Positions 26,983 through 39,240 are shown, counted from the first letter of the stretch. The stretch is DNA of 64,000 bases from Kocuria sp. TGY1127_2 (GCF_013394385.1 NZ_AP022834.1:620001-684000), one strand, 5' to 3'. Numbers and translations are program-made. The notes: generated by a model from the sequence alone, not told the origin.

Positions 26983-27605
26983 TGACTGAGCCGAACAACA
27001 CCAATAACCCTGAGGGAAACGACCCGCTGGAGGACGCCTTCAACGCTCCCGACGCGGAAGGGGCTCCCGAGGCGGAGACCGCCGAGGGTGTAGGTGCTGA
27101 GGCTGACGGTCAGGACGGGTCCGCGGCGGAGGCCGCCGCGGACCCCTCCGAGGCGGAGCCCATACAGGACCCTGCAACGGAGGCTGAGAGGACCGCGAAC
27201 GAGCGCCTCGAGGATCTGCGCCGTCTGCAAGCCGAATTCGTGAACTTCAAGAACCGGTCCCAGAAAGAACGGGACCAGCTTCGACAGTTCGTGGTCGCCG
27301 ACGTGGTGAGTTCCTTGCTCCCCGTCATCGACGATATCGATGCGGCTCGCAAGGCGGGCGATCTGGAGGACGGGCCGTTCGCGTCGATCGCCAACAAGTT
27401 CGAGGACGCGCTGACGAAGCACGGCTTGGAGCGTTATGGCGATACCGGCGAAGAGTTCGATCCCAAGGTCCACGAAGCCGTGATGCAGCAGCCCACGAGC
27501 GAGGTCCAACCCGACCACGTGTCCATGGTTTTCCGCAGCGGATACCGGGTCCAGGACCGCGTTCTGCGTCCTGCCCAGGTTGCTGTGGCGGTAGCCGAGG
27601 GCTGA
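26982..27605 (+). CDS. grpE: Nucleotide exchange factor GrpE
   Basis: The 207-residue protein has an acidic disordered N-terminus (1-65), a long helix with RRLQAEFVNFKNRSQKERDQ, and the C-terminal beta domain where HEAVMQQPT is conserved. It releases ADP from DnaK. Its start overlaps the dnaK stop by one base. The next gene, dnaJ, follows after a 177-nt gap with no visible gene; a terminator is not evident there. Confidence 0.97.
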   Translation: MTEPNNTNNPEGNDPLEDAFNAPDAEGAPEAETAEGVGAEADGQDGSAAEAAADPSEAEPIQDPATEAERTANERLEDLRRLQAEFVNFKNRSQKERDQLRQFVVADVVSSLLPVIDDIDAARKAGDLEDGPFASIANKFEDALTKHGLERYGDTGEEFDPKVHEAVMQQPTSEVQPDHVSMVFRSGYRVQDRVLRPAQVAVAVAEG

Positions 27606-27782
27606 CCAGAGGCCCGACCGGCGGTCTCGGCCCAGCCGCACCGCCTCCAGCGAATCGACGCCGGGGCACCGAACCTCTGCCTCTGTGGCGGGGGAGGGCC
27701 TCGGCGTCGTTCGTTTCCACTATTTTGAGATATACAAGAGCGGAAGAGAACACACCACGCAACGCTTTGAAAGGAGGCGTCA

Positions 27783-28823
27783 ATGGCTAGCGAAAATTGG
27801 CTAGAAAAAGACTTCTACAAGGTTCTGGGCGTCTCCAAGGATGCCAGCGAAGCCGACATCAAGAAGGCTTACCGCAAACTCGCGCGCAAGTATCACCCGG
27901 ATCAGAACCCCGGGGACGAGGCCGCAGAGAAAAAATTCAAAGAGGTCTCCGAGGCCAATACGGTCCTTTCTGACCCCGAACAGCGCAAACAGTACGATGC
28001 CATCCGTGCCATGGGCTCGGGAGCTCGATTCAGCGCTGGTTCTGGCGGGCAAGGCGGCCCGGGGGGACCTGCCGGTGCCGGTGGGTTCGAGGACCTCTTC
28101 GGGGATATGTTCGGTGGCGGCCGAACGCGGACCACGTACGGCGGCAGCCCGTTCGGCGGCGCGGGCGGGCCTCGCGTGCAGTACGGCTCCTCCGGTGGGG
28201 ATCCTTTTGCGGACCTGTTCGGAGGAGGCGGCAACTTCGGTGGCCAGAACCCGTTCGGCGCCCAACAACAGGCGCCCCGTAACCCCGACGTCGAGGCCAG
28301 CGTGACCATTGACTTCGGTCAGTCCCTGGAGGGCGCCAAAGTCAAGGTCAACCGTCCCGATCAACGCAGCACGACTATTCGTCTGCCCGAGGGCGTGCGT
28401 GATGGCCAGAAAGTCCGCCTTCGCGGCAAAGGAAGCATCGGTCCGGGCGGCAAGTCTGATCTGATCGTCACGGTGCACGTCCGCCCGCACGAGTTGTACG
28501 AACGGGATGGAGACAACCTCACGGTCCGTGTTCCCGTTTCCTACGAGGAAGCGGCACTTGGCACGGTCCTGTCCGTGCCGACCACCGACGGATCAACAGT
28601 TCGCCTGCGTCTCAAGGCCGGCCAGGAGCCCGGCACCAGAATGCGTGTCAAAGGCCGAGGCGTGAAGACGAAGAAGCACACCGGCGACCTCTACGTGATT
28701 CCGGAGATTCAGGTGCCCCAGGACCTGTCCCCGGAGGCCGAAGAGGCGCTCAAGAAATTCACAGAGCTGGCCTCCCAAGGCGATCCGAGGGCCGGCCTGG
28801 CGGAGAAGGCAAAGGTCGTGTAA
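27783..28823 (+). CDS. dnaJ: DnaJ-family co-chaperone without zinc finger
   Basis: The J domain at the N-terminus has YHPDQNPGD with the HPD triad that stimulates DnaK. A Gly/Phe-rich region (about 80-165) and two C-terminal beta domains follow. The four CxxCxGxG zinc motifs of classical DnaJ are absent, so this is a type II (DnaJB/CbpA-like) protein of 346 residues. It delivers clients to DnaK. AAAGGAGG precedes the ATG. hspR follows after 3 nt. Confidence 0.95.
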   Translation: MASENWLEKDFYKVLGVSKDASEADIKKAYRKLARKYHPDQNPGDEAAEKKFKEVSEANTVLSDPEQRKQYDAIRAMGSGARFSAGSGGQGGPGGPAGAGGFEDLFGDMFGGGRTRTTYGGSPFGGAGGPRVQYGSSGGDPFADLFGGGGNFGGQNPFGAQQQAPRNPDVEASVTIDFGQSLEGAKVKVNRPDQRSTTIRLPEGVRDGQKVRLRGKGSIGPGGKSDLIVTVHVRPHELYERDGDNLTVRVPVSYEEAALGTVLSVPTTDGSTVRLRLKAGQEPGTRMRVKGRGVKTKKHTGDLYVIPEIQVPQDLSPEAEEALKKFTELASQGDPRAGLAEKAKVV

Positions 28824-28826
28824 CCC

Positions 28827-29267
28827 ATGCAATTCGGCGACGTGAACCAACCACTCTTCGTGATCTCGGTTGCGGCCGAGCTCGCGGAGATGCACCCGCA
28901 AACGCTTCGGCAGTATGACCGGCTCGGTTTGGTGACACCGTCGCGGCTACCGGGGCGCGCGCGACGCTATTCGCAGAAGGACGTCGTCCGGCTCCGGCAG
29001 ATCCAGCAACTGTCCCACGAAGGGGTCTCCCTCGAGGGAATCAAGCGGGTTCTCCAATTGGAGAACCAAGTCGACGCGTTGCAAGCCCGAGTCAGAGAGC
29101 TCACGCAGGAGTTGCAGGACGCCCAGGACCGACTGGAAGAATCCTCCCGGGTATTTGCCGCGACGATCGGCGGCGACGTCGTGAAGCTGGGCCGTGGTCA
29201 ACGTCCCAGCGCCAAAACACCCAGTAAGGCGCTGGCTATCGCTAGGCCCCAGCTTCCGTATCGGTAA
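28827..29267 (+). CDS. hspR: Heat-shock repressor HspR (MerR family)
   Basis: The 146-residue protein has a MerR-type helix-turn-helix with MHPQTLRQYDRLGLVTPSR, a GRARRYSQKDVVRLRQI wing region, and a coiled coil (about 72-110). HspR binds HAIR sites and uses DnaK as co-repressor in actinobacteria. Matching HAIR sites occur upstream of dnaK and clpB in this window. It is the last gene of the dnaK operon, so it is probably self-controlled. Confidence 0.96.
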   Translation: MQFGDVNQPLFVISVAAELAEMHPQTLRQYDRLGLVTPSRLPGRARRYSQKDVVRLRQIQQLSHEGVSLEGIKRVLQLENQVDALQARVRELTQELQDAQDRLEESSRVFAATIGGDVVKLGRGQRPSAKTPSKALAIARPQLPYR

Positions 29268-29305
29268 GGCTTCAGCGTCGGGAATCGACAGGCGGTGCCG
29301 CCTCA

Positions 29306-30148
29306 TCAACGACGACGATAGGCGAGGTCGTGCGCTCTGCGTCCGGCCTCGCCTGCTTTGCGCTCGAAACTTGTGAGGACGCGCCCTTCCCAGCGTGGAG
29401 CCCATCCGCCGTGGGGATCCTCTTCGGTTGCGCCTTCGCCTGCATACAAATTGTCGAAGTCCGGTGCGGCTTCCATGACTTCGCGCATCACCCAGGCGTA
29501 CTCTTCCCAATCGGTGGCCAGACGCCAGATACCGCCCGGTTTGAGAACGCGCGCGACTTTTTCGGTGAATCCGGGCGAGACCAGGCGGCGCTTGTGGTGG
29601 CGCGACTTGTGCCAGGGGTCCGGAAAGAAGACCCAGATTTCGTCCACTGAATCCGGCTCAAGCAGATTCTCGAGCACCTCGGGAGCGTTCGCCTGGACGC
29701 AGCGGACGTTGGTGATCTCGGCCTGTCCCATCTTGAGGAGCAAGTCTGCGATTCCGGGTTTGTAGACCTCGACGGCAAGATAGTCATTCTCCGGATGCTC
29801 GCTCGCAGCGTGAACGATGGCCTCGCCCAGTCCGGAACCGATTTCCACGACGAGAGGCGCTTTTCTCCCGTAGATCGCTTCATGGTTGAATTCGGCGGAC
29901 TCGGCCACCGATGTATCCGTTATCTCACGAGGAACATCCAGGACGTGTGTCGGAGCGTAGGTGTCCCATGCCTTCTGGCGGCGAGCAGTGAGTCGGTCGC
30001 CTCGTCGGACGAAAGAGTAAGGCTGGCGATGGAATTTCTGGGGGACGTCGCTCAAGGATGCTCCGGTGATCTGATGGGGCGGCAGGGTTGCGGTGGCCCG
30101 ATGAGCTCCCGCGCGCTGACGTATGTCGCGGAAGGATCCGTGGATCAA
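29306..30148 (-). CDS. trmB: tRNA (guanine-N7-)-methyltransferase
   Basis: The 280-residue protein has SAM motif VEIGSGLGEA (101-110) and the TrmB signature FFPDPWHKSRHHKRRL in the second half. It methylates G46 of tRNA. The start is uncertain: the reading uses a TTG at 30148 with no clear ribosome-binding site, and the first 40 residues are poorly conserved in style. It ends 38 nt from hspR on the opposite strand, and the alanine symporter gene lies upstream with 32 nt between. Confidence 0.92.
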   Translation of the reverse strand: MIHGSFRDIRQRAGAHRATATLPPHQITGASLSDVPQKFHRQPYSFVRRGDRLTARRQKAWDTYAPTHVLDVPREITDTSVAESAEFNHEAIYGRKAPLVVEIGSGLGEAIVHAASEHPENDYLAVEVYKPGIADLLLKMGQAEITNVRCVQANAPEVLENLLEPDSVDEIWVFFPDPWHKSRHHKRRLVSPGFTEKVARVLKPGGIWRLATDWEEYAWVMREVMEAAPDFDNLYAGEGATEEDPHGGWAPRWEGRVLTSFERKAGEAGRRAHDLAYRRR

Positions 30149-30180
30149 CCGGGCCGCCGCATCAGCTTATCGCACGCCCT

Positions 30181-31701
30181 TCAGCCGCCCCCGACGCCTG
30201 CGGGTTCTTCGCTCGCATCCTCCGGGGCTTCCGGGTGGGACAGGGTCGAGTGCTTCTGTGACAAATCGACCTGATGGTCGATCTGCGCGTCCAGGGCACC
30301 GAGGTCGGAGCCCATGAACTCGTCAATCTCTGCGGTACTGGCCTCGAAATCCGGGTCGTGCCGCAGATAATGGCGGGTCTCCCGAACCACGAGGCCGGAC
30401 AGAATAATGAGTCCGATGAGGTTCGGGATCGCCATAATGCCGTTCATGACGTCCGAGAATTTCCAGACCAGAGTCAAGGGGGCCAATGCTCCGAAACCGC
30501 AGGCAATAGCGAAAATGACCCTGTAAGTCGTGATCCCGAAGGTGCCCCCGCCGAGGCGCTCGATGCACCGTTCTCCGTAGTAGGCCCAACCCAGAACGGT
30601 CGAGTACCCCAGAAGCACCAGACAGACAGTCACCACCGCTCCGCCCCAGTTGCCTGGCAAACCCGTCGCGAAAGCATGAGAGGTCATGACGTCAGGATCG
30701 TCCTTCTCCCACACGCCGGTGGTGATGATCACGAATCCAGTGATCGAGATAACAACAAGTGTGTCCACGAAAGTCTGCGTCATCGAGACGAGGCCCTGGC
30801 GGACGGGATGGGAAGTTTGCGCGATCGACGAGGGGATCGATGCCGTGCCCATGCCTGACTCGTTGGAGAACAAGGAGCGGGCGACCCCGATCTGGATCGT
30901 CATCAGCAGAGAACCGACGATCCCTCCTCCGACGCCGTGGGGAGTCAGAGCATTTCCGAAGATCAGGGCGATGGCCTGCGGGATCCCTTCGTAGTTGACG
31001 CCAATGATGTAGAGGCCCCCGAAGACGTAGAGCGCAATCATGAGAGGCACGCAGAACACCGTGATCTTGGATATGGACTTGATGCCTCCGAGCAGGGCGA
31101 TCAGCGTCATGATCCCGATGACCACGGCGGTGACCCATGGCGCCACGGAGAAAGTATTGTCCAGGTTTGCCGCAATGGCATTGGACTGCGTCATGTTGCC
31201 GACGCCGAAAGTCGCAACGACGGCACATGCAGCGAATGTGACGGAGAGAAGCCACCCGAATCTGTTGGGTATGCCTCGGACGAGGTAAACCTGCGGCCCT
31301 CCCGTCAGCTCTCCCTTCTTGTCCCGGGTGCGGAAGCGTACTCCGAGGAAACATTCGCTGTATTTGGACGCCATCCCGACCAGCGCGGTCACCCACATCC
31401 AGAACAGTGCGCCCGGACCGCCCATGTGGATCGAGAGTGCTACACCTACTATGTTGCCCGTGCCCACCGTAGCGCCCAAGGCCGTTGCCATGGCTTGGTA
31501 GGAGGAGATTTCGCCCTTTTCCCCGCTTTGCCGGCTACGTCGTCCGAAGGCCAGCGACATCGCCTTTCCGAAATAGCGGAGTTGGATACCCGAAAGTCTG
31601 AAAGTCAGGAACACTCCGGTACCGAGGAGAAGCGGCAAGAGTAACCATGGGCCCCAGACGAAGTTGTCGACCGCGTTGATGATGGAACTGATGTGTTCCA
31701 C
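30181..31701 (-). CDS. Sodium/alanine symporter, AGCS family
   Basis: The 506-residue protein has about 11 helices and the AGCS signatures GATVGTGNIVGVALSIHMGGPGA (split over helix and loop) and NESGMGTASI. It imports alanine or glycine with sodium, which suits a cell that also runs an Mrp sodium pump. The GTG start has GAGGAA upstream. The C-terminal 60 residues are acidic and cytoplasmic. It may be co-transcribed with trmB. Confidence 0.92.
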   Translation of the reverse strand: MEHISSIINAVDNFVWGPWLLLPLLLGTGVFLTFRLSGIQLRYFGKAMSLAFGRRSRQSGEKGEISSYQAMATALGATVGTGNIVGVALSIHMGGPGALFWMWVTALVGMASKYSECFLGVRFRTRDKKGELTGGPQVYLVRGIPNRFGWLLSVTFAACAVVATFGVGNMTQSNAIAANLDNTFSVAPWVTAVVIGIMTLIALLGGIKSISKITVFCVPLMIALYVFGGLYIIGVNYEGIPQAIALIFGNALTPHGVGGGIVGSLLMTIQIGVARSLFSNESGMGTASIPSSIAQTSHPVRQGLVSMTQTFVDTLVVISITGFVIITTGVWEKDDPDVMTSHAFATGLPGNWGGAVVTVCLVLLGYSTVLGWAYYGERCIERLGGGTFGITTYRVIFAIACGFGALAPLTLVWKFSDVMNGIMAIPNLIGLIILSGLVVRETRHYLRHDPDFEASTAEIDEFMGSDLGALDAQIDHQVDLSQKHSTLSHPEAPEDASEEPAGVGGG

Positions 31702-31851
31702 TAGAATTCCTCGTTCCAGGCAAGATACTCGATATAGTCGCTAGTCAGCGACACTTTCCGACGCTTTTCGCAGGCTGATATGAGGGTAGCAATACTTGCT
31801 GGCCCGGCCCATATTGTGCGGTCGTTCGGGTGTCTGGGCCTGTCGCGCACA

Positions 31852-31906
31852 CAAAACGCCGCCCATACGTTCCCGAACTGCTGTCCGAAAAACGCGTGGG
31901 CGGCGT
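31852..31906 (-). terminator. Rho-independent terminator of the DoxX gene
   Basis: On the minus strand a 10-bp stem (ACGCCGCCCA with its complement) is followed by TTTT, just after the stop of the DoxX-like gene. The loop is about 31 nt long. Confidence 0.7.
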
Positions 31907-31928
31907 CCTGGGTCGTCGACGTCTAAGG

Positions 31929-32357
31929 CTACTTCTTCTTGGCCTTCTTCTTGCCCTTGCCCTGGAGAATCAGCGCGAGGGCGATCGCGGCGATCCACGA
32001 ATCCTTGGCAACGGCGGTACCAGCCTGGGATGGGCGGATGCCGTCGTCCTCGGTCATCTCCTCGGTCTTGAAATACATGGCCAACAGGCCACCGGCGAAT
32101 GCGCCCAGAGCCAGGCCGGCAAGGCGGCTGGGGATCACGGGGGTGACCAGTGCGCCGCCGACAGCGAGTTCGGAGTACGCGATGGCCTTGCCGAACGTGG
32201 CCGCGTCAAGATCCTTGACGGCGGGAAATGCGTTGGCGGCCATGGACTGCAACTGGCCGGCGGTCTGCTCGTCGAGGTTCAGCTTGCCGTATCCGGAGTT
32301 GAGGATGAATGCACCGGGAACAGCGCGGAGAACCGCGTTGGGGAGGGAAAAGGCCAT
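31929..32357 (-). CDS. DoxX-family-like membrane protein
   Basis: The 142-residue protein has about four hydrophobic segments and a lysine-rich end (GKGKKKAKKK). The pattern GAFILNSGYGKLN followed by GLALGAFAGGLLAMYF resembles DoxX-type redox membrane proteins, but the match is loose. The ATG at 32357 has AAAGGAA at suitable spacing; an ATG two codons earlier is too close to it. A single-gene unit ended by the stem-loop at 31852-31906. Confidence 0.65.
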   Translation of the reverse strand: MAFSLPNAVLRAVPGAFILNSGYGKLNLDEQTAGQLQSMAANAFPAVKDLDAATFGKAIAYSELAVGGALVTPVIPSRLAGLALGAFAGGLLAMYFKTEEMTEDDGIRPSQAGTAVAKDSWIAAIALALILQGKGKKKAKKK

Positions 32358-32482
32358 GATCATTTCCTTTCTTAAGGTTTATAGGTCCGGGCTGATCAGT
32401 GTTTATATTGACGCAACCCACCTGATTCCAACTCTATACCGTGGCCGCACGGTCGCGTTAGGAATCCGTCACACGGTCTGGG

Positions 32483-33148
32483 TCAGGCCGGACGTGGGGC
32501 GAACAGACCGCGGAGTGCTTCGAGGGTCAGGTCCTCGTGGTTCAGGTGAATGCTCCCTTGATCGGGCCCGACCGGTTGCATCCCCGGGACGACGATCGTT
32601 TTCATCCCTGCCGCCATAGCGCTCGCGACACCGGAGGGGGAATCCTCCACGGCGACGCTGTCTTCGGGGTCGACGCCGAGACGCTGCGCGGCCATGAGGT
32701 AGGGCTGCGGATTCGGCTTGGGGTCGGTGACGTCTTCGTTACCGATCACGGTGCGGATCAAACCTTCCGGGGCCCGGCCCGCAGTCATATTCGCGATTTC
32801 CGCGGTGGCATTGGTGACGATCGCCGTCGGAATCCGTGCTTGGGCCAGTTCTTCGAGAAGATCGGAGATGCCGGGAAGGAACGGTACCTCGGTTTGCGAG
32901 ATGATCTCGCGGGCGTCGGTGGTCAATCGTGCCAGTAGCTCCGGCTTGGACAGGGGAATGCCGAGTTCTTGCAGGCGAATGAGCGTGTCCGTCATCGGGC
33001 GGCCCAAGCAAGCGAGGGTGTCTTCTTCCGTCCATGTCTTGCCGAACTGGACGGCCAGGTCAGATTTGGACTGGGCCCACAAAGGCTCGGTGTCCACCAG
33101 AGTGCCGTCGTGGTCGAAGAAAATTGCTGCGGGGAGAGAAGAAGTCAT
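32483..33148 (-). CDS. HAD-superfamily hydrolase, phosphoglucomutase-like
   Basis: The 221-residue protein has HAD motif I as DHDGTLVDTE (D12, D14), motif II in IVTNATAE, a cap domain after motif I, and motifs III/IV in GNEDVTDPKPNPQPYL and VEDSPSGVASAMAAG. This is the beta-phosphoglucomutase/phosphatase subgroup. The substrate is probably a sugar or nucleotide phosphate but cannot be named. It is divergent from the next membrane-protein gene. Confidence 0.88.
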   Translation of the reverse strand: MTSSLPAAIFFDHDGTLVDTEPLWAQSKSDLAVQFGKTWTEEDTLACLGRPMTDTLIRLQELGIPLSKPELLARLTTDAREIISQTEVPFLPGISDLLEELAQARIPTAIVTNATAEIANMTAGRAPEGLIRTVIGNEDVTDPKPNPQPYLMAAQRLGVDPEDSVAVEDSPSGVASAMAAGMKTIVVPGMQPVGPDQGSIHLNHEDLTLEALRGLFAPRPA

Positions 33149-33268
33149 GCCAATAGCCTACTGGTGCCCGTATCACCCACATGGGGTGGGAGGATCCCGC
33201 GATTCGTGGACGTTTGAATACCCGAATCTGCCACTCCGTGCCGGAGCCGCATCTCATACACTGGTCTT

Positions 33269-33856
33269 GTGAGTTCTGCCGAATCCGTTGCCCGTCCCGC
33301 TGAAGCCCTAGCCCCGTCCGGTCAGTTGCCCGGGAGGCGGGATGCAGCATTGCTGCGCATATCGTCCTGGATCGGATTCCCGATGGCGTTGGTCGGGGCC
33401 ATCTGGGTCACGACCGGGCGATCGCTCTTCGGTGCCGGTGGCACGCTCGTCGGGACCTTCCTGGTCAGCGTCGGACCGTTGTATCTGGTAGTCATGCTCC
33501 TGGCGTCATGGCGGATGTATACGGATGCGAATCGGTACGAAGCTCGCTCGACGTCTGGGATGCTCGCCTCGATCCAGGCATTGACCTGGATCTTGGCCGG
33601 GGTTTTCGGATTCCTGATCCCTGACCGCGTGAACGGCGAGACTGTCTCTGCCCTCTCCCAAGTTTTCGGCCATGACCTCGTTGGGCTTTCGGCTGGATTC
33701 GGCAACACCTTCGCGATTCTGACCTTCGTGGGAGCATTTGCGACGCTCATCATCGCGATCAACCATGAGCGATACAGCGCCCGAAAATCCAGCGGTCGGC
33801 CCGCGACAGAGGACGAGGTTCTGGACGCGATGAATTACAACGACGGCGAGTACTGA
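33269..33856 (+). CDS. Small membrane protein of unknown function
   Basis: The 195-residue protein has four predicted helices (about 30-50, 58-80, 98-115 and 143-163) and a hydrophilic acidic C-terminus. I do not recognise the family. The start is a GTG. It lies between a divergent HAD gene and the HAIR-controlled clpB, with about 165 nt to clpB. It could be a conserved actinobacterial membrane protein, since coding character is normal and the frame is intact. Confidence 0.6.
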   Translation: MSSAESVARPAEALAPSGQLPGRRDAALLRISSWIGFPMALVGAIWVTTGRSLFGAGGTLVGTFLVSVGPLYLVVMLLASWRMYTDANRYEARSTSGMLASIQALTWILAGVFGFLIPDRVNGETVSALSQVFGHDLVGLSAGFGNTFAILTFVGAFATLIIAINHERYSARKSSGRPATEDEVLDAMNYNDGEY

Positions 33857-33938
33857 AGAGCGCGGTGTCGGCAGGAGTGAAGACCCGAGAATCCCGCCGA
33901 ATCACTGCAAAACCTGTGGAAAACGTTTTGGGAATCCC

Positions 33939-33971
33939 TGTACAGCCGAACTTGAGCGTAGTAGACTCAAG
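33939..33971 (+). promoter_or_regulatory. clpB promoter region with HAIR operator
   Basis: CTTGAGC at 33951-33957, seven bases, and ACTCAAG at 33965-33971 form a HAIR element with one mismatch. A TAGACT hexamer at 33962-33967 is a good -10 inside it, with TGTACA at 33939-33944 as a weak -35 at 17 nt. HspR binding here would block clpB transcription. Confidence 0.85.
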
Positions 33972-34023
33972 TTAGCTGAACACCTCAGACGCAATCCATT
34001 AGTGACTAGCAAAGGAGCCCATC

Positions 34024-36624
<2,601 letters not shown>

Positions 36625-36687
36625 GATCCCGCCCGCCAGCAGACCGAGGCAGAGCTGGTCTCTTGCCGCCAGTAACATTCGATCGGC

Positions 36688-36725
36688 ACGAAGGCACCGG
36701 TTGTGTCCGCAACCGGTGCCTTCGT
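36688..36725. terminator. Terminator between clpB and lldD
   Basis: A perfect 16-bp stem (centre GGCACCGGTTG and its complement) with a 6-nt loop lies between the convergent clpB and lldD genes. No long T-run follows on either strand, but the position and strength fit a shared terminator. Confidence 0.75.
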
Positions 36726-36761
36726 CACGTTTGTTGTCGATCGACTCTGCTTCGAAGCAGC

Positions 36762-38024
36762 TTAGAGGGTACGCCAGTGCATTCCGACGTGGTCGGGGCC
36801 GACCGAATTGATATCCGGGATGCCCATGAGCTGGAGGGTTCTCTGCATCTCGTTACGGAAAATAGACAGTCCGCGCTCGACGCCTTCCGCACCGCCAGCC
36901 ATGAGGCCGTAGAGGTACGCGCGGCCGATCAGGGCGGCATCGGCACCCAAAGCGACGGCCGCGACAACGTCCGCGCCGGACATGATTCCCGTATCGATCA
37001 GAATGGTTGCGTCTTCGCCCAGGCGCTGGCGCACCTTGGGGAGCATAAGGAGCGGAACAGGGGCGCGATCCAGCTGACGGCCACCGTGGTTCGACAGCAC
37101 AATCCCGTCTGCCCCAGCCTCGACCGCACGCTCGGCGTCCTCCGGGGTCTGGATGCCCTTGACGATCAAATGCCCGTTCCACTGGGAACGAAGCCACCTC
37201 AATTCGCTGATGTCGAGACTTGGATCGAACATGTCCCCAATCGTTGCGAGGCTGTGGCTCGGTGTCCCTCCGAAATTCGTGAAGCCCAGCGGGGCAGTGG
37301 TCAGGAAATTGATCCACCACTCCGGTCGGTAGGAAGCATTGAGGAATGTCTTGGGTGTGAGCCTGGGCGGAAAGGACATGCCATTGCGCGCGTCGCGGTG
37401 GCGTGCACCGGCGACCGGTGTATCCACCGTTACGAGCAAGGTGTCGAAGCCTGCTTGTGCAGCTCTGTCCACGAGTGAGAAGGAGGTATCCCGATCTTCC
37501 TTCCAGAGGTAGAGCTGGAACCATGTGCGCCCGTCTTGGCCCGCTTCGGCGACGCGTTCGATCGTCTCGGTTCCCATCGTCGACAACGAAAACGGGATCC
37601 CAGCCGCATGGGCTGCACGCACGCCCGCAATTTCGCCTTCGCTGTGCATCATGCGCGTGAAACCAGTCGGTGCGATCGCCAAAGGCATCGAGGCCTCGGA
37701 GCCGCAGACGGTCGTCGCGAGGCTCACATCGGAAACGTCGCGCAGGACCTGCGGGTGGAAGACCAAATCGTCATAGGTCCGCCGGGCCCGACCGAGGGAC
37801 AGCTCGCGCTCTGCCGCGCCATCCACATAATCGAAGGGGCCCTTGGGTGTGCGGCGGCGAGCGATCTCGCGAAGGTCCCATATATCCTGGGCACGTTCGA
37901 GGCGGTGAGCTCGTCTGTCCACGCGCAGGCCTTCGAGCTTAATGAAATCCTTGAGCATCTGACGGTCCGGGAACTGCCTGGTCAGCGGGGCCAGACGGTT
38001 CTTCGTGGCGGATTTCATGGACAT
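36762..38024 (-). CDS. lldD: FMN-dependent L-lactate dehydrogenase
   Basis: The 420-residue alpha-hydroxyacid dehydrogenase has APTGFTRMMHSEGE near the flavin, the catalytic histidine in SNHGGRQLD, and DTGIMSGADVVAA followed by GRAYLYGLMAGG, a form common in actinobacterial LldD. It oxidises L-lactate to pyruvate and feeds electrons to quinone. The ATG has GAGGAAGAGAAGAG upstream. It is not linked to the lldP/lutABC locus 16 kb away, so the cell has two lactate-oxidising systems. A related substrate such as another 2-hydroxyacid is possible. Confidence 0.88.
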   Translation of the reverse strand: MSMKSATKNRLAPLTRQFPDRQMLKDFIKLEGLRVDRRAHRLERAQDIWDLREIARRRTPKGPFDYVDGAAERELSLGRARRTYDDLVFHPQVLRDVSDVSLATTVCGSEASMPLAIAPTGFTRMMHSEGEIAGVRAAHAAGIPFSLSTMGTETIERVAEAGQDGRTWFQLYLWKEDRDTSFSLVDRAAQAGFDTLLVTVDTPVAGARHRDARNGMSFPPRLTPKTFLNASYRPEWWINFLTTAPLGFTNFGGTPSHSLATIGDMFDPSLDISELRWLRSQWNGHLIVKGIQTPEDAERAVEAGADGIVLSNHGGRQLDRAPVPLLMLPKVRQRLGEDATILIDTGIMSGADVVAAVALGADAALIGRAYLYGLMAGGAEGVERGLSIFRNEMQRTLQLMGIPDINSVGPDHVGMHWRTL

Positions 38025-38099
38025 GGCTCTTCTCTTCCTCGAGCGGGTCTGGGCTTACACCCTAGTCTTTGCGCAGCGCCAAACACCTGTGAGGAGCTC

Positions 38100-39068
38100 A
38101 TGGACGTCCGATACTGTGGGAGTGTGACTTCTCCAGCCCCCGACGCCGCGGATCGCCTCGGCAACGCGCATCAAGCGGCACTTCGTTCCATCGCCAGGGT
38201 GGTGGATGAAACGGCAACGGCGACACCGGAGAGAGAAGCCCGCGAAGGCATCGCCCACCTTCTCCGGCAGGGGCCGGTGCTGGTCGTCACGGGAGCCGGG
38301 GTTTCGACGGGGTCCGGGATACCGGACTACAGGGGACCGAAGGGTTCCCTCCGACGACATCGCCCCATGACGTACCAGGAATTCCGTCATGACCCGGATG
38401 CGTCGCACCGCTACTGGGCCAGATCATTCGTCGGCTGGCGCCTCATGAATCAAGCCGCACCCAATGTTGTGCACTACACCCTGGCGGAGCTCGAGCAGGA
38501 AGGCCTCGTGGGTGGCGTCGTGACACAGAATGTCGACGGGCTCCATGCGCAGGCCGGCAGCAAGAGCCTCGTGCAGTTGCACGGGGACCTCGGCCGGGTT
38601 GCGTGTCTCGTCTGCGGGCACACGGAAGATCGGCGTGCCCTCGACCTCCGCCTCAAGGATGCGAATCCGGGCTACCTGGAATCCATTACCCTGGATCCGA
38701 GCCTGGTGAACCCGGACGGCGACGTCGAGCTCACGGGGGAATGGGTCGAACGTTTTCACATGGTCGGTTGCATCGTATGCGGCTCGACGCTCCTCAAGCC
38801 CGACGTCGTGTACTTCGGTGAGCCCGTGCCGACCGTTCGGAAGCAGGCCGCTCGTGAGATGCTCGCCGCGTGCACGTCCGTTCTCGTGGCGGGGTCGTCG
38901 CTGGCCGTCATGAGCGGATTGCGCATCGTCCTGGACGGTTTGCGGCAAGGAAAGCCATTGGCCGTCATCAATGGTGGCCCCGGGCGCGCGGATACGAGGG
39001 CCACTTACCTCTGGCGGAGCCCGGTGGAACCGGCCTTTCTCTCGCTGCTCGATGAGCTGGGACTATAG
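38100..39068 (+). CDS. Sir2-family NAD-dependent protein deacylase
   Basis: The 322-residue protein has the NAD-binding motif GAGVSTGSGIPDYR (65-78), TQNVDGLH (142-149), catalytic H161 and zinc cysteines C169/C172 and C224/C227. It removes acyl groups from lysines using NAD. I chose the ATG at 38100 with GAGGAG close upstream; a GTG at 38124, preceded by GATACT at 38110-38115 as a -10, would be a leaderless alternative. The frame is open far upstream, but that part is antisense to lldD. DUF3073 follows on the same strand. Confidence 0.9.
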   Translation: MDVRYCGSVTSPAPDAADRLGNAHQAALRSIARVVDETATATPEREAREGIAHLLRQGPVLVVTGAGVSTGSGIPDYRGPKGSLRRHRPMTYQEFRHDPDASHRYWARSFVGWRLMNQAAPNVVHYTLAELEQEGLVGGVVTQNVDGLHAQAGSKSLVQLHGDLGRVACLVCGHTEDRRALDLRLKDANPGYLESITLDPSLVNPDGDVELTGEWVERFHMVGCIVCGSTLLKPDVVYFGEPVPTVRKQAAREMLAACTSVLVAGSSLAVMSGLRIVLDGLRQGKPLAVINGGPGRADTRATYLWRSPVEPAFLSLLDELGL

Positions 39069-39240
39069 CGCTTTCTTCCAGGGCTGAACCGGATGCCCGT
39101 GTCACGTACGTTCCTCGGTGAGCATACTACTGACAAACCATGTACCCTTAACAGACGGAAGATTGACGGATATTCCGGTGCCGCATTGTGTGCCCATCAC
39201 AGTGCCGCCGCCGGAGCGAGCGATAAGAGGGGGTCACGCC

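Noticed and set aside
36688-36725. Possible recombination or attachment site
   Set aside because: It is a simple stem-loop between convergent genes and is better explained as a terminator; no integrase is near.
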